Of a stretch of 64,000 nucleotides of DNA, positions 36,201 through 46,917 are shown one piece after another; the stretch's first letter is position 1; each line of letters begins with the position of its first letter. The notes beneath the pieces were generated by a model. It did no database searches. It saw only the letters and a list, made by a program, of their open reading frames with translations, and had not been told where the DNA came from. Both the position numbers and the translations under genes were made by a program. The DNA comes from Stratiolaelaps scimitus (Eukaryota > Arthropoda > Arachnida > Mesostigmata > Laelapidae), in NCBI GenBank assembly GCA_019614645.1, contig JABWDB010000006.1, forward strand, positions 806,001 to 870,000, read 5' to 3'.

Positions 36201-39200
36201 ACACTACATACTATTGTATATAGACTGCTCTACCAGCAACTGTTCTAATTAGCAAGGCAATATCCGTGGACATATACCGTCCGTTCCATTAAGATCTATA
36301 TATAGCCAGAAATGAATGACTTGGCCGACTTCTGATCGCAATGCGAACTTCTGCCCGAGCTTGGACGTACTTGGAAAATTTCGACGCGAGCTTGCCCAAA
36401 TGAGACGCCGCACGTGCCACATGAGATGCCTCATTAGCAGTTTGTGAATAGCGTAAATCAGTGGTACACTCCGATACTAGCTCTGCTTGCGCGGTGGTCA
36501 CATGCGACCAGTGTGCCACCTGAAAATGGGTATATCCGGAAAGACAAGCATGACAAACGCTGTTAGATATATTTTTATTGATATAGATAATTCGTTAATG
36601 GATTGTGTTGAGCGTCTTTTGGGTCGAACGAGGACAGTGTTTGTTAGCAAATGGGAGTTGTAAAATCTGCTCCGTGCAGTCTATTAATATTATTATTATT
36701 AGCACGATTATCTATCTACCCGATACTATGACCGTCTCATAATTACCATGCAAGACACAATAATACACTGCCTTGGTTAGTTGAAAATATAGTAAAAAAT
36801 AACGTGCGTAATAACCTGATTCCAGAGCTTTGGTAGGCAGAGATTTTCCAGTTTGCTGGTATTCGCTGCGAGCTTGGAGAAGCCGATACCCATAACATAG
36901 TGATACGCTTCCTGCAGGCCATTCTGCGGTATCGCACAAAACAGCTTCGCTGGCGATTCGAATCGGTTGAGAATTTCACTTGCAAACTCGTTCTCACTGC
37001 ACGTTATATTTGGATAGCTGAGAAACGTCACAATCGCAATTATATGATATATACGTTAGCGATGTATCTTCTTCTATTAGGTTTGCTAAACCTAGCATGC
37101 AACATGACCGGTATAAATGTAGGGTGGAGTTATCCATAGGATAGAGTTGCTTTTCTCATATGTAATATGGCTGTCCTGAGAATTTACAATGTATCAGCGT
37201 CGTTAGAATTACACTCAAGCGCGTCTTGTCAAGTCGTATTCTTACATGGCCTTGACAAGTAGATCCTGGCTGTTCCATAGGTTTAGCAAGACCGTTTCAG
37301 ACCTCTCTAGTCCGGCTCTAATCGGTACGAGATTTCGGATCAGAAACTTAGTCAGAGGTCGACGATCAGAAACAGGCAGCTGCGAGAAGTCTGCCGACGC
37401 AGAGGTGAAGTCATCGATGACGAACTTCGTCACATTGGTCGACGGTAGAACTTCAACAATCCGGTTGAGCGTGATGGCCAAATCGACCAGATTCGAAAAC
37501 TTCATTGGGAGCGGCGTCCACCACAACGATGACATAATCACACGTCCAACACTACAAATATTACAAAGCTCTATTAATCTGGTGACTAACTGCGAAGTAA
37601 TCATTTAGTTCGGGCTAGGACTCGTCACGATCACTGAGCGAAATAACGATCAATAGCACAAAATAGCAAGGATACAGTACAAATATAGAACTAACTCGTA
37701 ACGTCTCGAGCTACCGCCAACATACGAGGTTTAAGAACAGGTTGGATGACGTACACATGGCTCTCTGCATAGTGTGTTTATTACTCGGCTACTTAGCAGT
37801 GCTTTTGCTGATCATACTGACCCGTGTAGAATCCTATTTTGGTATCTGGCAGCCTCCCGGTCGAAGACGCCAATCAAGTTCAGAGCTGCCTTATTGTCGA
37901 CTTTGTGGAGTAAGCCGAAGAGGTGCTTCATGGACTCGTCAATGGTCATGTTCAGAGCATCCGGCGAGGCCGCACGCCCTCTCAGTAAGTGATGTACGAA
38001 CGCTTGCGTTTCATTGTGGCAAAGTAATCTTGCCATTTCTGTATTGCGCACCTCGCAGTGAGACTTGAATGTCTCATTTAGTGGACGGAAAGAGAAGTCG
38101 AAGACGTCGTTTTGCGCCGAAGCAACGAACCACATGGCTGCATCGACAGCTCTCTCACCCGCGGCAGAGCTCAGGACTTCGAGTAGATGACGGTATTCCC
38201 TTGGGGCGGCAGTGGCGTCGATCGTTTGACTTGATAGCTGCATATGTAGCAGAAAACGCCGGATATCTACGTGTTAGCATGAACTGGACTTTTTCCGTTC
38301 GTTCTTGTAGGCAATTTGTAGTGTGGAAAAGCTGGGGAAGACGGCATCACAATTATGTGTCTAATGAATAAGGATAACAAAACGCTGTGTGGGATTTGTG
38401 GGAGACAGCCGTTGAACTTACAGTTTGCTTTGCCCATGAGCCGGCTGCTGAGATGAGCGTCTTCATCTCACTGTCGAACGCAGGGTGTGGCTTGAACGCC
38501 TTGTCGAGCAGGTTGAGCCAGGCAGATGGATCTTCAAGGTCTCGCTCAAGCACACTATTCCTAAACAAGTTGCCAAGACCTAGGACAACATCCGCCCAAG
38601 CGGTAATAGAAAACGAGCTGGGCTTCACTGAATAGCCGTCTGGCTTGCTCAGCTGAACGACCGCATTGGCCACGACGTCGGCGAGTGCTGGAGCGGGATT
38701 TACGGGCTGGGGAAGATCGAAGATTTGTAAATAGAGAGCAACAAGAGCATAGATTGTTCTCTCTCTCTCTCCTAAGCCCCATCAATGCTTATTTCAGCCC
38801 TGCCACAGGCAGTTGACTCCTATTCAACAGAAAACGTACGCCTAGCTACATCTACCTGCGATTGTATGCACGATATGTAATTGCAAATGACCTACCTTGC
38901 ACGGTGTAAACTCCTCGGCAATTTCGTCGCTGCCGACACAGATTACACTCTTGACATTAGTCAAACTGGAGGGAAGCGCGCCCAGGAGAGCACCGAGACG
39001 ATCTAGGTTCTTGTTGCTCTCTTGACAAAAAGCATCTTTGCTGGTCCACGCCTTTACCAAGGGTACCACCTCTTTCATCGTGGAAGGCTGCATGAACGTC
39101 GCTAAACTAGCTCGAACGATATTAGTCGAGTCCGTCAGCGAACTCCACATTGAGCTTCGCAAACTTCCTTTTTGCGGGTGCAAGGCACGCTCGACGGAGC

Positions 39201-42200
39201 AGTTGTACGAACTAAGTGCCGCTGGGTTTGGCGACACGCCGGCTGTTGATATCAACGAAGTGAGCGACTTCGTAAAGAGATCCTCGATCGACGAGGCTTT
39301 CGAGGAAGCCATTTGGGAGGCGAGTGCATTAGTCCACGTCCTGGCCTTAAAGAGCTCAGTGTCCCTCTGAAACCAAGGTTTCGTAACTGAGTTAACATGT
39401 GCAAATAGAAGTTCCACAGGAATTGAATTCGCTACACTGATTGAGGTCTAAGTTACTACACAAGTGAACCTTAGTCGTAACTACTAACCTGCCCTGAGAC
39501 CAGCAGGCCTAGGTACGTTGCACTCTCGTCGAATAGTCGACGCACAACAACTTCAGGAGGGTTGTTATCTTCCATTGTTGATGTTGACGTTGTTGTTGGT
39601 GTGCCCAGGATTTCACAGAGCTCACTAAACGCCTCAGCTGTTTTCACTTGAATATCTCGATGGTTTGGCAATGTGAGAATTTTACCCACTGGCATTTGAC
39701 AAATTTCCGATGCCTCGCTATTGACGAGTGTCTTAATCTTCTCGGGCTCGTTCGCGGTGTCAATTAGGCAGCCAGCAAAGGTCGGTAGGTTTTTCTCCGC
39801 CCATCGCAACAAACTGGCAGACTCCTCAAGCGTTGCAGTTGGATTTGCGTTAAGGTCGGCAAGTTCTCTCGTGAGACGCAATGAAAAAGGAATTATAGCG
39901 CTTTCTGGAGCCACAGCCTTAAAAAGAAACTCGAGAGCGCGAAGTTTCAAACGGAACACTTCCGTTTCTGTTGCAGGCATAGCGAGAAGAACACGAAGTC
40001 CTGACATGAACTGAAATATCAATCAACGCAGAAGAATTGAAAGATCGACAATTTCTAAAATGGATCTCCTGGAAATCCCTACAAAAACGGATGCTGTTCG
40101 TGTAAGAGATTGCGAGTAATAGTGAGTCTGAGCCCTGTCGTTTATAAATACGCGTTGAGAAATGCATGTCATTCTAGAGTCAACTCTTTCTGGAATATCA
40201 AAAATGCTTAAGCAAGATTGCGAGGATACCTCCCAGCATTATCAATCCATTGAGCTTAAATTTCTTAAAAACCATACGCGTTTGGTTGCTTGTCTAGTCG
40301 CGTTCAACCTAGTGGCTATAAGACCTACAAAGTTTACTCCTGAAGGCCGAACAGGTGTTGGCGAAAGGTCCGTTTGCCAAAGGCTAAGACTGCATGCTCA
40401 CCTTTTTTACGGGCTGCAGGCCTCTCAGTAGCGTCTCCGTATCTAGCTTCGCGCTTTCTAGTAAAATGGTCTTGAGCTCGACAATATTACTGGCGAGTTC
40501 CTTCCACGAGGCGGAGGTATCGGTGACGTTGCTTGGCTGCACACCTCGAAGGACAGCTAGAATATCTTTGGTGGGGCCGGAACTCGACATTTCTGGGACG
40601 ATCTGATGTACAGCTGTACAGAACTTCTTCTCTAGATCACCGAAGCCCGCCTTATCTTCGAGAAGATACGCTGATAGCGGGTTGTCAACAGAACAGAATT
40701 GTATAGGTCGAGAGAGTGCGGCTGTATCGATACCCCGAGTTAGAAGGTTGTCAATTGTAACCAGAATGGCATCGATGTTATCGACAAGGATATTAATTGT
40801 TCTCTGGAGAGACACAACACCGAACATCGATGTGATTGACACCTCGCCCTTGATCGATACTTCACTAATGTGCCGATTCAATATTGTGATCATCGAGGAG
40901 GCTGCTCCGACGACTTGATCAACAAACTCGAGATTGTTGACGTGTATCTGCTTGACGAAGTCGTGAATCAGCTGTAACACAGCTGCGATCACGTCAGCTC
41001 TTCCAGCCTCGTCTCGTTCCTGCCAAGTATGAAAGATGAAGGCGCTTATGGAGCTGTCCATTCTTGAGCGGAAATCAAACGGAGATGACCGGAAAAGCGC
41101 CTGTGCAAACGAGGCCACACTCTCAATGGTGTCCTGCGCCGGTGTCTCGTTGGCCTTTTGGTAAGGCGTCCTAACGCCACCAACCAGTTTGTCGACCACG
41201 GCGGGCACGACCTGCAAAGTGTATGCCGTGCGATTAGAATATAGCTATTATATATAATGGATTTGCAGAATTCAACAAATGTTTTTATACAATAGTGTGG
41301 GCGTGCCATCTTCATGGAAAGCGTATCCACTGGTATTGTATCGTAGGGAAAACTTGCAGTGTACCGAATTAGACCAAATATCTAAGGAAAATGTCGCTAT
41401 TAAACCATCCACTTGGACTATTTCAGATTAAGCGTTTAGTTAAATAGTCTATAACTGCTGAGGTGTATTTCTAATGTTCGTAAGCTTGACTTATAGACAC
41501 ATTGAATCGGATTACCTCCTTTAGTAAGACGCAGGCGTACTCCGACATTTCGCGTGCTTCACCAGAGTGAGAGATTAGCTCTCCGAATACGTCAGGATCG
41601 CATATGTCCCTATCGACGTTGACTACTGCCCCGTGGCGGCGTTCCAAAAGTACGGCGAGCCTCTTCGGGTCACTGAGGGTCAGAGCAGCTGCTTCCACGA
41701 GATGAGGTAGATATGGAAATGTGTGCGATTTCGATACAGCTGCCGCCTCTGCGCGAATCCAATGAGTGGCAATGTTGACCCAGTCAGGGTCGAGGGAGAG
41801 GCTGCGGGCGAGATCATCGACGTTGCCGGATAAGGTCGCTAGTGCATCGCTGACTACCCCTTCGGGTGATGAGGCGGCCTGAGGAAATAATGCTTGTTTT
41901 AAATTGGGAAAGAAGATGATGTTTGGATTCATACGCTGAACAAATGCTCAGTAGCGTTGACAGAGGCCAGATGAAATGTCCACAAAACAATATTTAGTGT
42001 ACAGAGGTGTAATTGGTCGTCAATCTCACGGGGTTGCATCAAGACTGAGATTTAGTCTGCATCAAAACCATCCATATAAAAGTAGACATAAATAGTAAAG
42101 AATAGGAATACGGAGAACGTCGCGGGTTCTAATGATAATACAAGTGTACTAATATCTTATAAGAATAATAGCGTAATAATATTCCTCTGTAATGCGGACA

Positions 42201-45005
42201 TTCGTTTAAAATGAATTTAATGTCGTTAGATCTGATAACAAACCTTCATAACATTGTCTAATGCAACCACAAACGCGGTAAGTTCCGTTTGATTGTAGAC
42301 TGGAGCTGGTTCTGTCTGGAAGCTTTTTGCCAACCCGCTGATAATGACGTTGATATCGGCGAACATCTGGGGAAAAATTGTCCGTCCCCAGTCTCGCCAG
42401 ACTTCACGAAGAAACACCATATTAGCCTTGTTGGATAGATGAGACAGCACCTAAAATCGAGAGAAAGAAAAAAACCATTGAAGATAATCGGTTCACTGAG
42501 CCGGAACATTCAGCTCGAATCGCCTGAGTTGATTCAACAGATCCGAGTCACTCTGTAAGACTTCAATCGATGAGGCTGTCATGAGACTCGGGACGTCAAT
42601 ATATTTCACTTGCAAGCGGACCGTATACGTGTGAGCAGTTCAAATGTTCTTGTAGATCGTTGCGTCTGGTTCCCAACTTACGTCGGCTGAATGTCGAACG
42701 ATCTCGGACCAGTGATTTCCAGATCCGAATTTTAGATGCGCGGCGAGTTTCACGAGATCAGTGAGTTCGGCGACCTGAGCGGCCATTTGCGGTTGGTCCA
42801 AAGCTTCCGCTATTCCCGATATCAACCGAATCACTTCTTCGACCTTTAGTACCTGCTGAAGACCCTCCTTGAAGTCGGCACTGAAGGGACAAAGATTTGC
42901 TAGCTCCTCAGCGACGCGAGGATCGGACGAGATGATGATGCCTGTAATGGAACAAGTTTTCATTTAGTGGGATCGACGTTCCATTTGCTCATGACCTACA
43001 TATCCTGTTCATAACGTTGAAAAATTGCCCCCTTTTTTTTGGAGCATTCAATATTGCTTATGTATAGCGCCTTCATACATTTTCATTAACCTATTACTAA
43101 ATTGGTTATTGCGAACGATCCAAACAGGTTTATCAGTCGATAATGGCTAGCTTTTTGTGTTTTTCTTGCGATTGGTCCTTACTTTGTATCAACGGTTCGT
43201 CGCAGGCGGCATTCTTCGTGATGAGTGCATACACAAGCGCTGGCAAACTTAGCCTGGATGCAAGCAAGCTATCAACAACATCAGGAGGCACTCCCGCCTC
43301 GAGGAAGACGGCCCGTGCTTCATCGTTGTCTGTCGCAATATTATGTACAGGGATACCCGTAACTGTAACAAGGCAAAAACAACCGTGAGTAACCACTTAC
43401 AAACCTATTATATTTTTTTTATATAATTTATTTATTAATTTTCTCGGCCAACTCAAGATAGATCACTTATTTTCGTCCCCTTTGTTTACCTAAAAGTTGT
43501 TTGACGGTATCATGGGAGAGCAGGTTGACTATGGCGTCCAGGAGGCGGGCCGATGTTGGAAGCTCTCTGGCGAGGCCCAGGAGCTTCTCGTTGTTGAACA
43601 GCGGGGAGACAGCCCCAACTAATGAGTCCAACCTGAAAAGGGAAGTGCTTGTTTACATCTATAGTTTTGAAACCTTACATTCGATTAGTTCCTCCTCCAT
43701 ATATAATTGATGAGGAATTAAATGTATTGGCCACATCTTTGGACATCGCGATGCGACGTCTTTGAACTAAATATATTGACCACGACGTATATATAGATCA
43801 TTCGTCTGATTGAATAGATCGTAACATTCGACTTGATTGGCCTTACCTGGATCCCGGGTATGTTGGAATATCCTCATATTGAGTCCGGTTCAGACATTGG
43901 TTGTCGATATTACATATTAACCCTGTAGACGATTAAAAAAGGCATTAGTTATAAACTGTTTTTTGATTAATAGTAACCCCTCAATATAGTTCGATGTTGT
44001 CAAAACGTAAAGATATCTACCTTGTAATAGTGGTAGACCACCAGCTGATGGAAGTGCGCGAGCATTGTAATAACACGCGCCCTGATAATGAGCCGGCAAC
44101 AGGATCCGCAGGCCCACCAGTAGGCCGAATATGATAATGGGCCATAATACCTCTAAAGCCAAGATCACCTAGAATCACAGGACCAATGTTATCGATGGCA
44201 GCTACTATTAAGCTGCGAACTAATACCCGGTAATTCATGCGGATATATCGGTTAGAGCCTTCGTCGAATTTACTATATGAGTTTTCCAAGTGGAATACCT
44301 CGGAATCATGCAAGACTTTCGAGCTGACCCTCAGCTGTTCCCCTATCTGACAGGCCTCAGCTCTTAACTTTTTAGGTATTACTATGAGGACCTGGATGGT
44401 CTAGTGGTTAGCGTCTTGGACTGCTAGACCGCAGAGACGTGTGTGTTGGGTTCAAGTCCTGTCAGACGCGGAGAATCTTTGGAGTTTTGAAGGCAAGACC
44501 TAGATTCGAAACGCTGCCTAAAGTGACAAGGCTTAACACAACCGAATCTCAACAGATGGCAAGATCGTATTAATTAAGTTCTCGATAGTCGCTTCGTCGA
44601 AATAAGGTGTGTGAAGAAGCGACTATCGACTATGTGACTTCGACAGACAATTGATGAGTTCGATTATCTATGGTCTACTTTTATCAATTTTGGTGTTCAT
44701 CCATCGAACGTTGGAGAATTAATAATAAATATAGCACAGGCAGGGGACAATTCGCTACATAGTTGTCTAATATATAGCAGCCTATTGATACCTATATATA
44801 TATAGATGTATATATATGGCGGGAGGTTATGTTAGACACTCGGAATTGTACGATTGACATGCACTGATGCTCGGCGTAAACGCGATGTTTCCAAGGTGTA
44901 TGTGAGGGGATCTGGAAAATGTATTGTACTCACGGGTCTCCTCTTGCGTAACAGTAGATTTTTCCATACGACCAGCCGGAGCTGTTCTCCGGAGTCTGAT
45001 GTCAT
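23606..45005 (-). CDS. Full-length ABCA-subfamily lipid transporter with giant first ectodomain, 35 exons
   Basis: ABCA proteins are full transporters that move phospholipids, sterols or related lipids across membranes using two ATP-binding domains. I traced 35 minus-strand exons from the ATG at 45005 to the TAA at 23606-23608. Phases are consistent at every junction and the sum is 11,211 bp, or 3,736 residues. Order: TM1 (about 25-46), ectodomain 1 (about 47-2290), TMD1, NBD1 (Walker A 2548-2555, signature 2649-2654, Walker B 2669-2674), TMD2 with ectodomain 2, NBD2 (Walker A 3407-3415, signature 3507-3511, Walker B 3527-3532), and VFVEFA (3677-3682). IRMDIDNV and PYPCY before TMD1 are ABCA hallmarks. 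ABCA1 has about 2,260 residues, so this one is much longer; vertebrate ABCA12 and ABCA13 are the comparable long members. The NBD2 signature is atypical. The weakest junction is the exon 17 donor (GTCTGA). Exon coordinates are given in the block entries. Confidence 0.95.
24392..24450 (-). repeat. 26-bp-arm hairpin in ABCA intron 33
   Basis: Arms 24392-24417 and 24425-24450 are inverted copies with one difference, separated by a 7-nt loop. In the ABCA pre-mRNA the single difference is a G-U pair, so all 26 positions can pair. Not part of any exon. Confidence 0.85.
24538..25388 (-). CDS. ABCA exons 32-33: second nucleotide-binding domain with altered signature
   Basis: Exons 24863-25388 and 24538-24654. 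Walker A is [10 protein letters not shown]-loop [13 protein letters not shown], Walker B LVLLDE followed by PTTGMDP, and the H-loop in exon 33 is [11 protein letters not shown]. The signature, normally close to SGGNKRKL in ABCA NBD2, reads LSRGTRRKV: the first glycine is arginine and the asparagine is threonine. The rest is standard, so this is not a pseudogene. The effect on ATP hydrolysis at the composite site with NBD1 Walker A is unknown. Confidence 0.93.
24692..24808 (-). repeat. 25-bp minisatellite with splice-site-like units in ABCA intron 32
   Basis: About four and a half tandem units of about 25 bp. On the gene strand each complete unit contains GTGAGTA and then ATTGTAG or close variants, that is, a donor-like and an acceptor-like sequence. 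It lies about 40 bp upstream of exon 33 in the direction of transcription. Confidence 0.85.
25613..27911 (-). CDS. ABCA exons 29-31: second transmembrane domain with ectodomain 2
   Basis: Exons 27313-27911, 26824-27184 and 25613-26054. Exon 29 starts with the first TMD2 helix ([19 protein letters not shown]), then ectodomain 2 including [19 protein letters not shown], the counterpart of the ABCA KxWxNNKGWHA region, and [13 protein letters not shown]. Exon 30 carries helices plus the cytosolic [20 protein letters not shown] loop typical of the family. Exon 31 carries the last helices, then a cytosolic [20 protein letters not shown] lead-in to NBD2. Confidence 0.93.
28098..29600 (-). CDS. ABCA exons 27-28: first nucleotide-binding domain and start of TMD2
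   Basis: Exons 29431-29600 and 28098-29162. Exon 27 encodes the A-loop strand ([18 protein letters not shown]) and Walker [10 protein letters not shown]. Exon 28 encodes Q-loop [13 protein letters not shown], signature LSGGLQRRL, Walker B LIILDE, D-loop SSVDP and H-loop [13 protein letters not shown], so NBD1 should be catalytically competent. After it comes a serine-rich linker of about 200 residues, then [12 protein letters not shown] leading into TMD2. The intron between the exons holds a duplicated acceptor (29302), discussed in the findings. Confidence 0.95.
29285..29372 (-). repeat. Duplicated copy of the intron 26 / exon 27 boundary
   Basis: This stretch closely matches 29580-29672, which spans the end of intron 26 and the first codons of exon 27. 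The copy retains acceptor AACATTTCAG and the codons for DDVL. It sits in intron 27. Confidence 0.85.
29712..29756. repeat. 45-bp near-perfect palindrome in ABCA intron 26
   Basis: Two 22-bp arms (29712-29733 and 29735-29756) are exact inverted copies around one central base. They are AT-rich and contain ATATTCTTCATAC. It does not overlap any exon. Confidence 0.9.
29918..32221 (-). CDS. ABCA exons 23-26: end of ectodomain 1 and first transmembrane domain
   Basis: Exons 31490-32221, 31002-31191, 30568-30706 and 29918-30069. Exon 23 holds the strongest ABCA signatures: [18 protein letters not shown], then [20 protein letters not shown], a membrane helix ([19 protein letters not shown]) and [14 protein letters not shown], which is the coupling region seen in all ABCA proteins. 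Exons 24-26 add hydrophobic helices and end [17 protein letters not shown], matching the WYF...YWFG boundary before NBD1. Together these supply the six-helix TMD1 with TM1. Confidence 0.93.
32442..43632 (-). CDS. ABCA exons 4-22: giant first extracellular domain
   Basis: Exons: 43490-43632, 43183-43362, 42682-42941, 42244-42450, 41516-41878, 40402-41211, 39489-40010, 38896-39366, 38422-38706, 37822-38237, 37246-37551, 36816-37017, 36371-36519, 35862-36021, 35356-35450, 34798-34867, 33757-34360, 32903-33462, 32442-32636. They encode about residues 99-2098, a largely helical, mostly non-repetitive extracellular region with scattered N-x-S/T sites. Sequence is unfamiliar until exon 21, where [19 protein letters not shown] and FAPDTEEAR resemble the ABCA1 segment around LKPLLVGKILYTPDT. 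Seven successive exons (7-12 and 22) are exact multiples of three. Exons 17 and 18 have the weakest splice support: the donor after exon 17 is GTCTGA, and exon 18 was placed by phase and by the good join SYPK-AFCND into exon 19. Confidence 0.85.
43847..45005 (-). CDS. ABCA exons 1-3: start, first transmembrane helix, LPSAG motif
   Basis: Exons 44934-45005, 44021-44168 and 43847-43922. Exon 1 encodes 24 residues beginning [16 protein letters not shown] and ending LLLRKRRP, the WKN-plus-basic N terminus normal for ABCA proteins, with donor GTGAGT. Exon 2 encodes the first membrane helix ([19 protein letters not shown]) and then [12 protein letters not shown], equivalent to the ABCA1 PSAGTLPW region. 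Exon 3 continues with ICNIDNQC. The ATG at 45005 is the only one in frame close to the WKN motif. Intron 1 (44169-44933) carries a SINE-like insertion. Confidence 0.92.
44323..44475 (+). mobile_element. tRNA-like SINE insertion in ABCA intron 1 (family 2)
   Basis: The segment 44394-44475 has box A-like GGTCTAGTGGTTAGCG and box B-like GGGTTCAAGTCC at tRNA spacing, but no pairing acceptor stem, so it is tRNA-derived and not a tRNA gene. It is preceded by a 71-bp segment also found at 633-702. The right end is uncertain; unassigned sequence continues toward 44570. Confidence 0.65.
44582..44629. repeat. 14-bp-arm inverted repeat in ABCA intron 1
   Basis: TCGATAGTCGCTTC (44582-44595) and its exact inverse at 44616-44629 are separated by 20 nt. 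It lies just beyond the SINE-like insertion. Confidence 0.85.
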
Positions 45006-45562
45006 CCTGAACGATCAGGATTTAGATGTGTTGTCACCGATTTTGCATCACTGTGCCTGTAGAAGGACAAATACGAATATTCATACGTGAGTATCATAGG
45101 TTGATTTGATGTTCGGTTCCGAATATCCTCTATCCCGATTAGCGCTGAAGCCATCAACAGGTGACCGGCTGTTATGTAAATGGCTCTTTGGTGTTCAACA
45201 CAAGTATGGCCAAGTGCACCAAGAGTAATTATGCGTCTTAGACTGAGGGCTTTTATAATACCGATGTATTCCTGTCTACAAAAAGAGCTCATTGATAGAG
45301 GTCATTATAGGATTGTAGGATACATTTTCGATTTTCTTGTTGACGAATATGTACTGAATAAGTTTCCAGGAGAAACCCCTATCAACGAAAAGCTAAACCA
45401 TCTCTCTTCCAGCCTCGGATTAATCTGAAGCTGTAGACAGTGGCCAGTTGTTATTGTTGTCTTGAATCAAGTCGAGTGTTGACTGTGAGGCTTAGTCTAC
45501 CGTCTCTATCTGTATCTTTGCACAGCGTTTGTTCGGTGTCTTGTGTTATTATATATCGAGAT

Positions 45563-45609
<47 letters not shown>

Positions 45610-46757
45610 AGAAGTTTAAATACTCAGTTTCGGACAAAGACCACATAAATGTTGACCCGGTGTTCGAAAAAAATCAAGAAACATTCCCGCTTGCAACGGC
45701 GAAAATTTTTTTAACTATTATCCTCGTTATCCGCATTGGCATCATCATCGTCATTGTTACTATTGTTATTACTGTTGGCTCACATGAGAAAATTCGTCGG
45801 CTCACCCCTGCCAGCCACTGACGCGCACAAACTCTCAGACGAATCCAGAAATGGATCGGCTACTATTGTCTTCCGTCTGGATACACAGTTCCTATTTTTG
45901 GAACATGATGAAAATAGCATGCTCTTATCTCTTTCAATCTTCGGGCCTGTCCCGCCAGCGGGAAAAAAAGAAAACATGATTTTTCCCTATTCTTTTGCAC
46001 ACTGATCGCCATCCTCTGCGCTTATCATATTGCGCTCATGAACAGCAACGCCGATGGAAGATCATGCAATTTTTGTCTATGTCACGATAGCGAATCACGT
46101 TCGGATTGCAACATTGATCTATCTGGTAAAGTTTCATGTGCGTCATTTCATCACAACGTCTGGAGGCCAAGCAGCATCCGGGCGGAGCATGTACGTATTC
46201 TTCGCTTTATATATAATCTTGAATGAAACGTAGAGTTTGTATATCCTCTCGCGGTAAATCAGAGTATTTCAGTTACACGTTCGCAACTGAACGAATGTGT
46301 ACGGATATAAATATAGCTAGAGTTGTTGACAATATTAGGGAAATTGCAAATTACTTTTATATTGCATGTTACCGTAAAATGTCTTCTTCATTCTAGTGCG
46401 TAATTTGTAGTACTCATGAAATGACATGGCTGCGTGCAGATCAGCGAAGTGAGTTGCGCCACTCAAGCTGTAACAAGTCGGATTTAGCTTGATTTAGCTT
46501 TATTCAAGAATAGCGCCGATTTTCTATTATTCGGCGATTTTCTCGAATCTGCCGAGCACTGAGAAGCAAAAAATGGTGAACACCTGCTAAACATCGAGCA
46601 ATGAATGTGTTACAGCCTGATCAAACATGGCACAGATGAAACGGGTCGAATCATAGCTAGCAATGAGTTGAAACGGTTTGTCAAACAACAATTAAACATC
46701 AACGAATAATCAGCACTGCCATAATGGTGTATACGCAATACAAGTTGTCAATACTGT
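45006..46757. other. Upstream of ABCA: 5' UTR and promoter region not resolved
   Basis: The ABCA 5' UTR must begin here on the minus strand, but no TATA box, initiator or upstream exon is clear. A long (GA)n tract lies at 45556-45605. Short open frames are unremarkable. Confidence 0.4.
45556..45605. repeat. (GA)n microsatellite
   Basis: About 24 GA units with two TA interruptions, roughly 550 bp upstream of the ABCA start codon. Confidence 0.95.
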
Positions 46758-46917
46758 CAGCGCAGTGGCTTGGACGGCTAAGCCTCTGGCTATCGGAAGC
46801 CAGAGGCCGCAGGTTCGAGACCCGCTGTGTGATAACATAAAAGAGAGCTTAAGCATTGTAAAATTGCAGCTCCTTCAATAAACCATTAAACCTTTACCTT
46901 TACCTTTTACCTTTACC
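46758..46917 (+). mobile_element. tRNA-derived SINE-like element, family 1, most complete copy
   Basis: Starts CAGCGCAGTGGCTTGGACGG (box A-like), has an 8-bp perfect hairpin CCTCTGGC/GCCAGAGG, box B CAGGTTCGAGACCC, and a body with GAGAGCTTAAGCATTGTA. It ends with CAATAAACC and a (CTTTAC)n-like tail. Matching copies at 9388-9517 and 53766-53830 (both minus) show dispersal. Confidence 0.8.

Noticed and set aside
36249..36370. Extension of ABCA exon 16 past 36371 in the open frame
   Set aside because: A GTACGT donor ends the exon at 36371, and phase 2 joins correctly to exon 17. The extra frame ends at a stop.
44394..44475. tRNA gene
   Set aside because: Box A- and box B-like sequences are present, but the ends do not pair into an acceptor stem and the T stem is weak. 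Called tRNA-derived SINE instead.
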